42,243 nucleotides of DNA from Alphaproteobacteria bacterium (GTDB lineage: Bacteria > Pseudomonadota > Alphaproteobacteria > Kiloniellales > DSM-21159). A program made the translations under genes and the position numbers. The notes beneath the pieces were generated by a model. It searched no databases. It was not told the DNA's origin and worked only from the letters and a program-made list of their open reading frames with translations. Each line of letters starts with the position of its first letter. Position 1 is the first letter of the stretch. The DNA lies in contig JAUILQ010000048.1 of NCBI GenBank assembly GCA_030433005.1, positions 1 through 42,243 of the forward strand, in the 5' to 3' direction. This document shows, in pieces, positions 1 to 9,297 of this stretch.

Positions 1-429
1 CGCGCCGGCGAGGCCGGCAAGGGCTTCGCCGTCGTCGCCTCGGAGGTCAAGAACCTGGCGACCCAGACCGCCAAGGCGACCGAGGAGATCTCCCAGCAGG
101 TCGCCTCGATCCAGTCGGAGACCGGCAGCGCGGTCGACTCGATCGGCGAGATCAACAGCGTGGTCGCCGAGCTGAGCGAGATCGCCTCGGCGATCGCCTC
201 GGCCGTCGAGGAGCAGTCGGCGGCGACCGGCGAGATCTCGGGCAACGTCGCCCAGGCCTCGGCGGGCACCACCGAGGTCAGCCGCGCCATCGCGGAGGTC
301 GCCTCGGCGACGCGCCGGACCGGCGGGGCGGCGACCAACGTGCTCGAGTCCTCGCAGCAGCTCAACCGGGAGTCCGACGAGCTGCGCCAGCTGGTCGACC
401 GCTTCCTGAGCGACGTCCGCGCCGCCTGA
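1..429 (+). CDS. Methyl-accepting chemotaxis protein, C-terminal part (5' end outside window)
   Basis: This is the last 142 residues of a chemotaxis receptor, open from base 1 and ending at TGA 427-429. It begins inside the conserved tip of the cytoplasmic signalling hairpin ([20 protein letters not shown]), which in this family binds CheW and CheA. It continues into the returning helix with the typical Ala/Ser/Glu-rich heptads, including [10 protein letters not shown], a methylation-helix-like stretch. The sensor and any membrane segments lie upstream of the window. The visible part is strongly similar to the matching part of the next gene, including long stretches of identical bases, so the two are probably tandem duplicates. 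A hairpin follows the stop. The family is certain; the ligand is unknown. Confidence 0.93.
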   Translation, partial: RAGEAGKGFAVVASEVKNLATQTAKATEEISQQVASIQSETGSAVDSIGEINSVVAELSEIASAIASAVEEQSAATGEISGNVAQASAGTTEVSRAIAEVASATRRTGGAATNVLESSQQLNRESDELRQLVDRFLSDVRAA

Positions 430-449
430 CCGCAGGGCAGGTCGACAGG

Positions 450-479
450 ACGGGCCGCCGGCGCTCGCCGGCGGCCCGT
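450..479 (+). terminator. GC-rich hairpin after the partial chemotaxis gene
   Basis: A near-perfect inverted repeat, with left arm GGGCCGCCGGCG at 452-463 and right arm at 466-477 (extendable by two pairs to 450 and 479), starts 21 bases after the stop codon. Only a short, broken T run follows, so it may terminate weakly or mainly stabilise the 3' end. Confidence 0.6.
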
Positions 480-529
480 TCGCGTTTCGCGGCACGACCT
501 TGAAGCGAACTATATTTATGCGTTTCTTC

Positions 530-544
530 TTAATCGAGAATTAA
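530..544. promoter_or_regulatory. CtrA-type binding box TTAA-N7-TTAA upstream of the globin receptor
   Basis: Two TTAA half-sites (530-533 and 541-544) are separated by exactly seven bases, the classical full CtrA box of alphaproteobacteria. It lies in a conspicuously AT-rich patch (about 505-555) within otherwise very GC-rich DNA, 85 bases upstream of the next start codon. CtrA controls motility and chemotaxis genes in many alphaproteobacteria, which fits the downstream gene. The box is also a TTAAT/ATTAA inverted repeat. I could not pick out a convincing -35/-10 pair here. Confidence 0.55.
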
Positions 545-628
545 ACGAAAATTTTACGGGCCCTCCCATAGGAAAGGGATCCGTTCTTCCCCCCCCTTGC
601 TCCGCGGAGCAACCTGACGAGGATCCCG

Positions 629-1975
629 ATGAACGCGTCCACGATGCTGAAGGAGCGGCTTGCCTTCGCCCAGATCGACTCGGAGACCGGCGCCACGCTG
701 AAGGCGGCGAAGAGCTGGCTCGAGGTCGAGCTCGAAGGGATTCTCGGGCAATTCTACGACCACGCGGACCATCATCCCGAGATGGCGGCTTTCTTCCCGA
801 ACCAGGGCATCAAGGAGCATGCGAAGCAGGCCCAGCTGAAGCACTGGAAGCTGATCCTCGAGGGCCGCTTCGACGAGACCTACGTCGCCTCGGTGCGGCG
901 CATCGGCGAGACACACCACCGCCTCGGCCTGGATCCGCGCCTCTACATCGGCGGCTACTCCTTCCTTCTGACCCGGCTGCTGGCCGCGATCTCCAACCGC
1001 ATGCAGTCGCGCTGGTCGAAAGGCGCCGCCGAGGCGCGCAACGCCCTGCAGGCGGCGGTGACCAAGGCCGCGCTGCTGGACATGGACTTCGCCATCTCGA
1101 TCTACCTGGAGGCCGGCGTCTCGGAGAAGCGCGAAAGCCTGGAGCGGGTCGCCGGAAACTTCCAGCGCGACGTCAGCGGCATCGTCGAGACGGTGTCCGG
1201 CGCCGCCGCCGAGCTGCACAGCACGGCGCGCGGCATGTCCGAGATGTCGGGCCAGACGACCGCGCGGGCGACCGGCGTCGCCGCGGCCGCCGAGCAGGCC
1301 ACCGGCAACGTCGCGACCGTCGCCTCGGCGGCCGAGCAGATGTCGAACTCGGTGCGCGAGATCTCGACCCAGGTTCACAGCGCGACACGCATCGCGCGCG
1401 ATGCCGTGGCGCGCGCGCAGGAGACCGATTCGACGGTCCGCACGCTGGTCGAGACCGCCGACAAGATCGGCTCGGTCGTCACGCTGATCCAGGAGATCGC
1501 CGAGCAGACCAACCTGCTGGCGCTCAACGCGACGATCGAGGCGGCACGCGCCGGCGAGGCCGGCAAGGGCTTCGCCGTCGTCGCGTCCGAGGTCAAGAAC
1601 CTGGCGACCCAGACCGCCAAGGCGACCGAGGAGATCGGCCAGCAGATCACCGCGATGCAGGGCATCACCGACAACGCGGCGCGCGCGATCAGCGAGATCG
1701 GCAAGGCGATCAACCAGATCGACGAGGTCTCGACCTCGATCGCCTCGGCGGTCGAGGAGCAGTCCGCCGCCACCGGCGAGATCGCCCGCAACACCCAGGA
1801 GGCCTCGACCGGCACCCGCCAGGTCAGCAGCGAGATCGCCGCGGTGCAGCAGGGCGTCACCGAGAACGGCCACGCCGCCGGTCAGGTCGTCGAGGCCGCC
1901 GGCGAGCTGAGCCGACAGGCCGAGCGCCTCAACCAGCAGGTCGCCGCCTTCCTGGCCGAGGTCCGCGCCGCCTGA
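629..1975 (+). CDS. Globin-coupled chemotaxis receptor (HemAT-like), soluble
   Basis: A 448-residue soluble receptor. Residues about 1-165 form a protoglobin-type sensor domain. The stretch [14 protein letters not shown] lines up with the F-helix region of HemAT, making His96 the likely haem ligand. Residues about 190-448 form the receptor signalling domain, with the conserved tip [23 protein letters not shown] around residues 290-315 and methylation-type helices on both sides. There is no signal peptide or membrane helix, so it should sit in the cytoplasm and pass an O2, CO, NO or redox signal to CheA/CheW. The start is supported by GAGGA a few bases upstream of the ATG. It follows a second receptor gene, after a hairpin and an AT-rich upstream region carrying a CtrA-type box. 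Family assignment is firm; the ligand is inferred. Confidence 0.92.
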   Translation: MNASTMLKERLAFAQIDSETGATLKAAKSWLEVELEGILGQFYDHADHHPEMAAFFPNQGIKEHAKQAQLKHWKLILEGRFDETYVASVRRIGETHHRLGLDPRLYIGGYSFLLTRLLAAISNRMQSRWSKGAAEARNALQAAVTKAALLDMDFAISIYLEAGVSEKRESLERVAGNFQRDVSGIVETVSGAAAELHSTARGMSEMSGQTTARATGVAAAAEQATGNVATVASAAEQMSNSVREISTQVHSATRIARDAVARAQETDSTVRTLVETADKIGSVVTLIQEIAEQTNLLALNATIEAARAGEAGKGFAVVASEVKNLATQTAKATEEIGQQITAMQGITDNAARAISEIGKAINQIDEVSTSIASAVEEQSAATGEIARNTQEASTGTRQVSSEIAAVQQGVTENGHAAGQVVEAAGELSRQAERLNQQVAAFLAEVRAA

Positions 1976-2154
1976 GGCCGCGACGGCGGGCCGCGGGAGC
2001 GGCTCCGCCGGCCACGGCCCGGGCGTTCGGGCCGCCTCTCTCGCGCTCGCGGCGCGAACGCTTGCCGGCCTTGCTGCGTTGCAATACGGCAATGCGCGCA
2101 GACCTCTTGCCGCGAACCGGAGCCGGCGGCAGGATGCGCGCGGTCGAGGCGAAG

Positions 2155-2961
2155 ATGAGCATCTGGGGAAAGATCGTCGGCGGCGCCGCCGGCTTCATGC
2201 TGGGCGGGCCCTTGGGCGCGTTGATCGGCGGTCTCGCCGGTCACGCGGTCGATTCCATGCGCGAATCGACCCGCCAGGACCTGCTCAAGGACCGCAGCGG
2301 CGGCCAGGCCGGGGCCGAGGCCGGCGCGACCTACGAGCATCACGGCCAGGGCGACGGCTCCGACAGCGCCCACTCGATCGCCTTCACCATCGGCGTGATC
2401 GTGCTCGGCGCCAAGATGGCCAAGGCCGACGGCCACGTCACCAAGGACGAGGTCTCGGCCTTCAAGGAGGTCTTCCGGGTGCCGCCCGAGGAGATGAAGA
2501 ACGTCGGGCGCATCTTCAACCAGGCCCGGCGCGACGCCCACGGTTTCGAGCCCTACGCCCGCCAGCTCGGCCAGATGTTCAAGGGTCGCCCGCGGGTCCT
2601 GGAAGAGCTGCTCGACGGACTGTTCCACATCGCCCGCGCCGACGGCAGCGTGGCCGAGGCCGAGCTCGACTTCCTGCGCAAGGTCGCCGGCGAGTTCGGC
2701 TTCGGCGAGGCCGACTGGGCGCGCATCCGGGCCGCCAACATGGGGCCCGACCAGCGCGACCCCTACACCGTGCTGGGCGTGCCGCACGACGCCGACGAGG
2801 ACACCATCAAGTCGGCCTATCGCAAGCTGGTCCGCGAGAACCATCCGGACAAGCTGATCGCCCAGGGCATGCCGGAGGAGTTCGTCGCCGTGGCCAACGA
2901 GAAGCTGGCCACGATCAATCAGGCCTACGACGAGGTCCGGAAGCGGCGCGGCCTCTCCTGA
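2155..2961 (+). CDS. DjlA-like co-chaperone (TerB domain plus C-terminal J domain)
   Basis: A 268-residue protein. The N-terminus (residues 1-30) is a glycine-zipper hydrophobic segment, GGAAGFMLGGPLGALIGG, which probably inserts in the membrane. The middle (about 70-180) is an acidic helical TerB/DjlA-type domain. The C-terminus (about 200-268) is a J domain with the HPD motif (RENHPDKL) that stimulates DnaK. This domain order is that of DjlA proteins. I chose ATG 2155 because GAGG lies five bases upstream and because the glycine-zipper start is typical. An in-frame ATG at 2062 would add 31 residues of unconvincing composition. The uup-like gene follows after 17 bases, so they may share a transcript. 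Client proteins cannot be told from the sequence. Confidence 0.87.
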   Translation: MSIWGKIVGGAAGFMLGGPLGALIGGLAGHAVDSMRESTRQDLLKDRSGGQAGAEAGATYEHHGQGDGSDSAHSIAFTIGVIVLGAKMAKADGHVTKDEVSAFKEVFRVPPEEMKNVGRIFNQARRDAHGFEPYARQLGQMFKGRPRVLEELLDGLFHIARADGSVAEAELDFLRKVAGEFGFGEADWARIRAANMGPDQRDPYTVLGVPHDADEDTIKSAYRKLVRENHPDKLIAQGMPEEFVAVANEKLATINQAYDEVRKRRGLS

Positions 2962-2978
2962 CCCGATCCATCCAGAGC

Positions 2979-4879
<1,901 letters not shown>

Positions 4880-4883
<4 letters not shown>

Positions 4884-5770
4884 GCTATCTCGCGATTCCC
4901 CCGCTGCACCTGCTCGGCTTCATCGGGATCATGGCGATCTGGGGCTTCAACCTGGTCATGGCCAAGTGGGGCCTGCGCGAGCTCTCGCCGATGCTGCTGA
5001 TGACGCTGCGCTTCGGCATCGTGGCGCTGGTCCTGCTGCCCTTCGTGCCGCGGCCGAGCGGGCGCTGGCGCGAAATCCTGCTGCTCTCCTTCCTGCTCGG
5101 CTTCCTGCACTTCTCGATGATGTTCACCGGCCTGCAGGGCATCGACGCCTCGACCGCGGCCATCGCGATCCAGCTGCAGGTGCCCTTCGCCTCGCTGCTC
5201 GCGGTCTTGTTCTTCAAGGACAAGCTGGGCTGGCGGCGGCTGCTCGGCATGGCCATCGCGTTTGCCGGCGTCGCCGTGGTCGCCGGCGAGCCGCGGCTGG
5301 CCGACAGCTACTTCTCGCTCGGCCTGGTGATCGGCGCGGCGCTGATCTGGGCGATCTCCAACGTCCTGGTCAAGGCGCTGCACGAGCTGCCGGGCTGGAC
5401 CATCGCCGGCTGGATGTCGCTGTTCGCGACGCCGCAGCTGGCGCTCGGCTCGCTGGTCTTCGAGAGCGGCCAGCTCGAGGCGCTGCGGTCGGCCGGCTGG
5501 CTGACCTGGACGGCGGTCGCCTATACCAGCCTGGCGGTCATGGTCGTCGGCTACGGCGCCTGGTACTGGCTGCTCAAGCGCCACCCGGTCAGCGTCGCCA
5601 TGCCCTTCACCCTGCTGCTGCCGATCTTCGGCGCCGGCTCCGGCGTCCTGGCGCTCGGCGAGAGCCTGACCCCGCAGCTGCTGGTCGGCGGCGCCCTGGT
5701 CGTCGTCGGCGTCGGCATCATCGTCATCCGCCGGCCGGAGACGACCGAGCCGAACGCCGAGCGGGTCTAG
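4880..5770 (+). CDS. EamA/DMT-family transporter
   Basis: A 296-residue, very hydrophobic protein with about ten predicted membrane helices in two EamA repeats. Repeat 1 includes IMAIWGFNLVMAKWGLRELSP and repeat 2 begins near residue 150 (FSLGLVIGAALIWAISNVL). Such proteins are inner-membrane exporters of amino acids, metabolites or nucleotides, but the substrate cannot be read from the sequence. The start is GTG at 4880, overlapping the stop of the upstream gene as GTGA. No in-frame ATG gives the full first helix. The amidase gene follows after two bases, so the three genes appear to be one operon. Confidence 0.87.
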
Positions 5771-5772
5771 CG

Positions 5773-6462
5773 ATGGCGGAAGCGCGTCCGGAGCCACGGC
5801 CCTCGCCGAACCACGACGCCCGGCCGGACGGCGCCGCGGTCGACGTCCTGCTGCTGCACTACACCGGCATGCAGAGCGCCGAGGCGGCGCTGGAGCGGCT
5901 CTGCGACCCCACGGCCAAGGTCAGCGCGCATTACCTGATCGACGAGGACGGGCGCTGCTTCGGCCTGGTCGAGGAAGGCCGCCGCGCCTGGCACGCCGGG
6001 CGCGCCGAGTGGCGCGGCGCCGCCGACGTCAACGGCCGCTCGATCGGCATCGAGCTGGTCAATCCCGGCCACGAGTGGGGCTACCGCCCCTTCCCGCCGG
6101 TGCAGATGGCACGGCTCGCCGAGCTGTGCCGGGCGATCCTGGCGCGCCACCCGATACCGCCGCGCCACGTCCTCGGCCACAGCGACGTCGCGCCGCTGCG
6201 CAAGGAGGACCCGGGCGAGCTGTTCGACTGGGCCGGCCTCGCCGCCCAGGGCATCGGCCTGTGGCCGCAGCGGGCGCCCGAGCGCCGGCCCGACGAGGCC
6301 GAGGCGCGGCGCCGGCTCGCGGCCTTCGGCTACGGCTACCTCGACGAGGACTTCCCGGCGGTGCTGCGCGCCTTCCAGCGGCACTTCCGGCCCGAGGCCG
6401 TGACCGGCAGGCTCGACGCCGCGACGGCCGGGCGGCTCGACGCCCTCTGCCGGCTGATCTGA
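5773..6462 (+). CDS. N-acetylmuramoyl-L-alanine amidase, AmpD/AmiD type, with C-terminal peptidoglycan-binding domain
   Basis: A 229-residue amidase_2-family enzyme. The zinc-site elements are visible: LLLHYTG (first His, near residue 33), then GHSDVAPLRKEDPG, where His and Asp would be the other two ligands as in AmpD. A conserved SIGIELVNPG strand lies between them. Residues about 175-229 look like a short PG_binding_1 helical domain (FQRHFRPEAVTGRLD). No signal peptide is visible, which favours a cytoplasmic, recycling AmpD-like role: cleaving the lactyl-amide bond of anhydro-muropeptides. An AmiD-like role cannot be excluded. The start follows the transporter stop by two bases. Confidence 0.88.
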   Translation: MAEARPEPRPSPNHDARPDGAAVDVLLLHYTGMQSAEAALERLCDPTAKVSAHYLIDEDGRCFGLVEEGRRAWHAGRAEWRGAADVNGRSIGIELVNPGHEWGYRPFPPVQMARLAELCRAILARHPIPPRHVLGHSDVAPLRKEDPGELFDWAGLAAQGIGLWPQRAPERRPDEAEARRRLAAFGYGYLDEDFPAVLRAFQRHFRPEAVTGRLDAATAGRLDALCRLI

Positions 6463-6495
6463 GCGCCCACGGCCCTCGCCCGGGGCGCGCCGCGA

Positions 6496-6524
6496 TTGAC
6501 CCGCGGCCGCGCAGGTCCTACATG
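6496..6524 (+). promoter_or_regulatory. Promoter of rnpB
   Basis: TTGACC (6496-6501), a 17-base spacer and TACATG (6519-6524) give a good housekeeping-sigma promoter. Its expected start is about 6531, exactly where the P1 helix of RNase P RNA begins. Confidence 0.75.
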
Positions 6525-6530
6525 GCTGCC

Positions 6531-6942
<412 letters not shown>

Positions 6943-7001
6943 TTCCTTTCCCTGCCGTTTCGGCGCCCTGCGGCGTCTCCGCCCGCGTTCTCCCCGCGAG
7001 A

Positions 7002-7016
7002 GAACAGAGTGAGAAC
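7002..7016. promoter_or_regulatory. LexA-type SOS box (GTTC-N7-GTTC) upstream of the dcw operon
   Basis: On the minus strand the site reads GTTCTCACTCTGTTC, which matches the alphaproteobacterial LexA consensus of two GTTC direct repeats separated by seven bases. A third GTTC element lies at 6987-6990 in inverted orientation. The site sits between rnpB and mraZ, upstream of both candidate dcw promoters. It is a short motif that could occur by chance. Confidence 0.4.
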
Positions 7017-7073
7017 AAATATTGACGCGACGCTCGACTGACCGGGCACGGGTTCGCGCCCGAAGAGAGCCGT

Positions 7074-7103
7074 TTGATGCGGCTCGATAACTTTTCCTAA
7101 ACT
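7074..7103 (+). promoter_or_regulatory. Candidate upstream promoter of the dcw operon
   Basis: TTGATG (7074-7079), an 18-base spacer and TAAACT (7098-7103). It lies in a locally AT-richer leader and would give a transcript that passes through the MraZ boxes before mraZ. Confidence 0.4.
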
Positions 7104-7146
7104 GAATCGAGACCTTTAGAGCGCCGATATTTTACTTGGTTCTGCG

Positions 7147-7175
7147 TTGACGCCTACCCTAGCCCATGCTATCCC
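7147..7175 (+). promoter_or_regulatory. Candidate MraZ-controlled promoter of the dcw operon
   Basis: TTGACG (7147-7152), a 17-base spacer and TATCCC (7170-7175). The -10 is weak, but the element overlaps the MraZ boxes, as expected for an autorepressed mraZ promoter. Confidence 0.42.
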
Positions 7176-7186
7176 ACGAAATCCCA
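7162..7186 (-). promoter_or_regulatory. MraZ-box array
   Basis: On the minus strand three TGGG(A/C) pentamers (7182-7186, 7172-7176, 7162-7166) recur at an exact 10-base period, with a degenerate fourth copy at 7152-7156. This is the known architecture of MraZ operators, which are direct repeats of TGGGN spaced by five bases. The array lies about 120 bases upstream of mraZ, so autoregulation of the whole division/cell-wall operon is expected. Confidence 0.72.
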
Positions 7187-7308
7187 TAACGGCACTTAGC
7201 CGTCCTACAAGGCATGCGCGGGCGGGCGCTGCCGGGACGGGCCGGAAGGGGGGCGGCCCGAGGTGAAAGCCCTCACCAGGGGCCGCGGCGTCAGGCGGGA
7301 GACCCAGG

Positions 7309-7809
7309 GTGAGGCAGCCGTTCCTCGGCACCCACATCAACAAGATCGACGCGAAAGGCCGCGTGTCGGTGCCTGCCGCCTTCCGGCAGGTGCTGGCCGA
7401 GGACGCCTTCGCCGGCGTCGTCTGCTTCCCGTCCTTCACGTCCGAGGCGCTGGAGGGCTGCGCCATGGGCTTCATGAACGAGATCTCCAACTCGGTCGCC
7501 GAGCGCTACGAGCTGTTCTCCAACGACCAGGAGGACCTGTCGGACCTGATCTTCGCCGAATCCGCCACGCTGGCCTGGGATTCCAACGGCCGCATCCAGC
7601 TGCCGCCCGAGATGATCGCCTTCGCCAGGCTCGAGGGCACCGCCGCCTTCGTCGGCATGGGCAAGACCTTCCGCATCTGGGAGCCCGAGACCCTGGCCCG
7701 CAGCCAGGCCGAGCGCCGCGCCCAGGCCCGCGAGAAGGGCCTGTCCCTGCGCCTGCGCTCCGCCGGCCCCGAATCCCGCCCCGACTCCCGCCCGGAGTCC
7801 GCGTCGTGA
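7309..7809 (+). CDS. mraZ: Transcriptional regulator MraZ
   Basis: A 166-residue AbrB-fold regulator and the first gene of the dcw cluster. The N-terminal half has the first SpoVT-AbrB repeat ([23 protein letters not shown]). The second repeat is around residues 80-120 ([23 protein letters not shown]). The C-terminal approximately 25 residues are an Arg/Ser/Pro-rich tail. MraZ forms ring-like oligomers that bind direct TGGGN repeats; such an array lies upstream at 7162-7186. The start is GTG 7309, which gives the conserved short lead into GTHINKID. The stop overlaps the rsmH start (GTGA). Regulation is most likely autorepression. Confidence 0.95.
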   Translation: MRQPFLGTHINKIDAKGRVSVPAAFRQVLAEDAFAGVVCFPSFTSEALEGCAMGFMNEISNSVAERYELFSNDQEDLSDLIFAESATLAWDSNGRIQLPPEMIAFARLEGTAAFVGMGKTFRIWEPETLARSQAERRAQAREKGLSLRLRSAGPESRPDSRPESAS

Positions 7810-8840
7810 CCGCCCGCCCCCGCTCCACCCCGCTTCGCGCCGCCCGCGCGACCGCCGCGCCCGCCCCCGCCGGCGCCGCCCGGGGTGCCCACGCGCCGGT
7901 CATGCTCGCCGAGGTGATCGAGGCCCTGGCACCGCGCGACGGCGGCCTCTACGTCGACGGCACCTTCGGCCGCGGCGGCTATACGACCGGCATCCTGGAG
8001 GCCGCCGACTGTCGGGTCGTCGCCATCGACCGCGACCCCGAGGCGATCGCCCACGGCCGCGCGCTGGCCGAGCGCTTCGGCGAGCGGCTGGCCCTGGTCG
8101 AGGGCCGCTTCGGCGAGATGGACCGCCTGGTGACCGCCCGCCCGGTCGACGGCGTGACCCTCGACCTCGGCGTCTCCTCGCCGCAGCTCGACATCGCCGA
8201 GCGCGGCTTCTCCTTCCGCTTCGACGGGCCGCTCGACATGCGCATGGGCCGCGACGGCCCGAGCGCCGCCGACGTCGTCAACGGCCTGCCGGAAGCCGAG
8301 CTGGCCGACGTCATCTATCGCCTGGGCGAGGAGCGCCGCTCGCGCCAGATCGCCCGCGCGATCGTCGAGGCGCGCGCCGCCGGGCGCATCGAGCGCACCC
8401 TGGAGCTCGCCGAGATCGTGCGCTCGGTGGTCAAGCCCTCGAAGGACGGCCTGGACCCGGCGACGCGCACCTTCCAGGCGCTGCGGCTCTACGTGAACGA
8501 CGAGCTCGGCGAGCTGGAGCGCGGCCTCGGTGCCGCCGAGCGTCTGCTGGCGCCGGGCGGCCGGCTCGCCGTGGTCGCCTTCCACTCGCTGGAAGACCGG
8601 TTGGTCAAGACCTTCCTGCGCCAGCGCAGCGGCACCGCCGCGCGCGGCTCGCGCCACCTGCCGCCGAGCGTCGACGACGAGGCCGCCGCCGGCAGCTTCA
8701 TCCTGCTCAAGCGCCAGGCGACCCAGCCCGGCGCCGCCGAGGCGCGCGCCAACCCGCGTGCCCGCTCGGCCAAGCTGCGCGCCGCCGAACGCACGGCGCG
8801 GCCGGCCTTCGCCGCCCCCATCACGGCAGGGGAGGCCTGA
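7806..8840 (+). CDS. rsmH: 16S rRNA (cytosine1402-N4)-methyltransferase RsmH
   Basis: A 344-residue SAM-dependent methyltransferase (formerly MraW) that N4-methylates C1402 in the decoding centre of 16S rRNA. After an Ala/Pro/Arg-rich N-terminal extension of about 30 residues comes [13 protein letters not shown], then the SAM-binding [16 protein letters not shown], the family motif [11 protein letters not shown], the [10 protein letters not shown] block and [19 protein letters not shown] 7806 overlaps the mraZ stop. An internal start would also be possible because the first 30 residues are low-complexity. The gene order mraZ-rsmH-ftsL is canonical. Confidence 0.96.
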   Translation: MTARPRSTPLRAARATAAPAPAGAARGAHAPVMLAEVIEALAPRDGGLYVDGTFGRGGYTTGILEAADCRVVAIDRDPEAIAHGRALAERFGERLALVEGRFGEMDRLVTARPVDGVTLDLGVSSPQLDIAERGFSFRFDGPLDMRMGRDGPSAADVVNGLPEAELADVIYRLGEERRSRQIARAIVEARAAGRIERTLELAEIVRSVVKPSKDGLDPATRTFQALRLYVNDELGELERGLGAAERLLAPGGRLAVVAFHSLEDRLVKTFLRQRSGTAARGSRHLPPSVDDEAAAGSFILLKRQATQPGAAEARANPRARSAKLRAAERTARPAFAAPITAGEA

Positions 8841-8844
8841 GGCG

Positions 8845-9297
8845 ATGCGCTGGTCCTACCTCTTCTGGCTGGTCGTGGTGGCGGGCGCCGCCACCACGCT
8901 GTTCGAGATCAAGCACGAGGTGCAGTCGCTCGAGGAGCAGCTGCTGCGCGCCCAGCACAAGATCCGCCAGGAGCGCGAGACCATCGAGGTGCTGCGCGCC
9001 GAGTGGAGCTACCTGAACCAGCCGGCGCGCATCGAGTCCCTGGCCAAGGAATACCTGGGCCTGCAGCCGCTCGGCCCCGACCAGATCGTCTCGGTCGACC
9101 GGCTGCCGCCGCGCCCCGAGGACTTCGACCGCGTGCCGGTCGCGGTCGGCAGCCGGCTGCCGCCGGCCAAGCCCGAGGTCCTGCCCCAGGCCCCGACCCA
9201 GGCCCAGACCCCGGCCCTGCCGCGGGCGATGGCGTCGGGCCGCGGGCAGGCCGGCGCCGGCCTGGCCATCACCCCCGTTTCGGAGACCACGCGATGA
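8845..9297 (+). CDS. ftsL: Cell division protein FtsL
   Basis: A 150-residue bitopic membrane protein. A very short cytoplasmic end (MRW) precedes one membrane helix (SYLFWLVVVAGAATTLFEI). A periplasmic coiled coil follows (about residues 22-65, with LEEQLLRAQHKIRQERETIEVLRAEW), then the conserved segment NQPARIESLAKEYLGLQPL. The last 60 residues are a Pro/Ala-rich tail, longer than in enterobacterial FtsL. FtsL pairs with FtsB and FtsQ to activate the septal synthase FtsWI. The ATG follows the rsmH stop by four bases, and the stop overlaps the ftsI start (ATGA). Confidence 0.9.
   Translation: MRWSYLFWLVVVAGAATTLFEIKHEVQSLEEQLLRAQHKIRQERETIEVLRAEWSYLNQPARIESLAKEYLGLQPLGPDQIVSVDRLPPRPEDFDRVPVAVGSRLPPAKPEVLPQAPTQAQTPALPRAMASGRGQAGAGLAITPVSETTR

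Noticed and set aside
2015..2034. Hairpin after the globin receptor gene as terminator
   Set aside because: The stem is only six pairs with an eight-base GC-rich loop and no T run; similar structures are common by chance in DNA this GC-rich.
554..2092. Long minus-strand open frame opposite the globin receptor
   Set aside because: It is a GC-rich shadow: Leu/Gly/Asp/Arg-rich composition with no domain, exactly opposite a recognised gene. The same applies to long antisense frames at 2925-4424, 9009-11108, 12135-15020 and 29737-32541.
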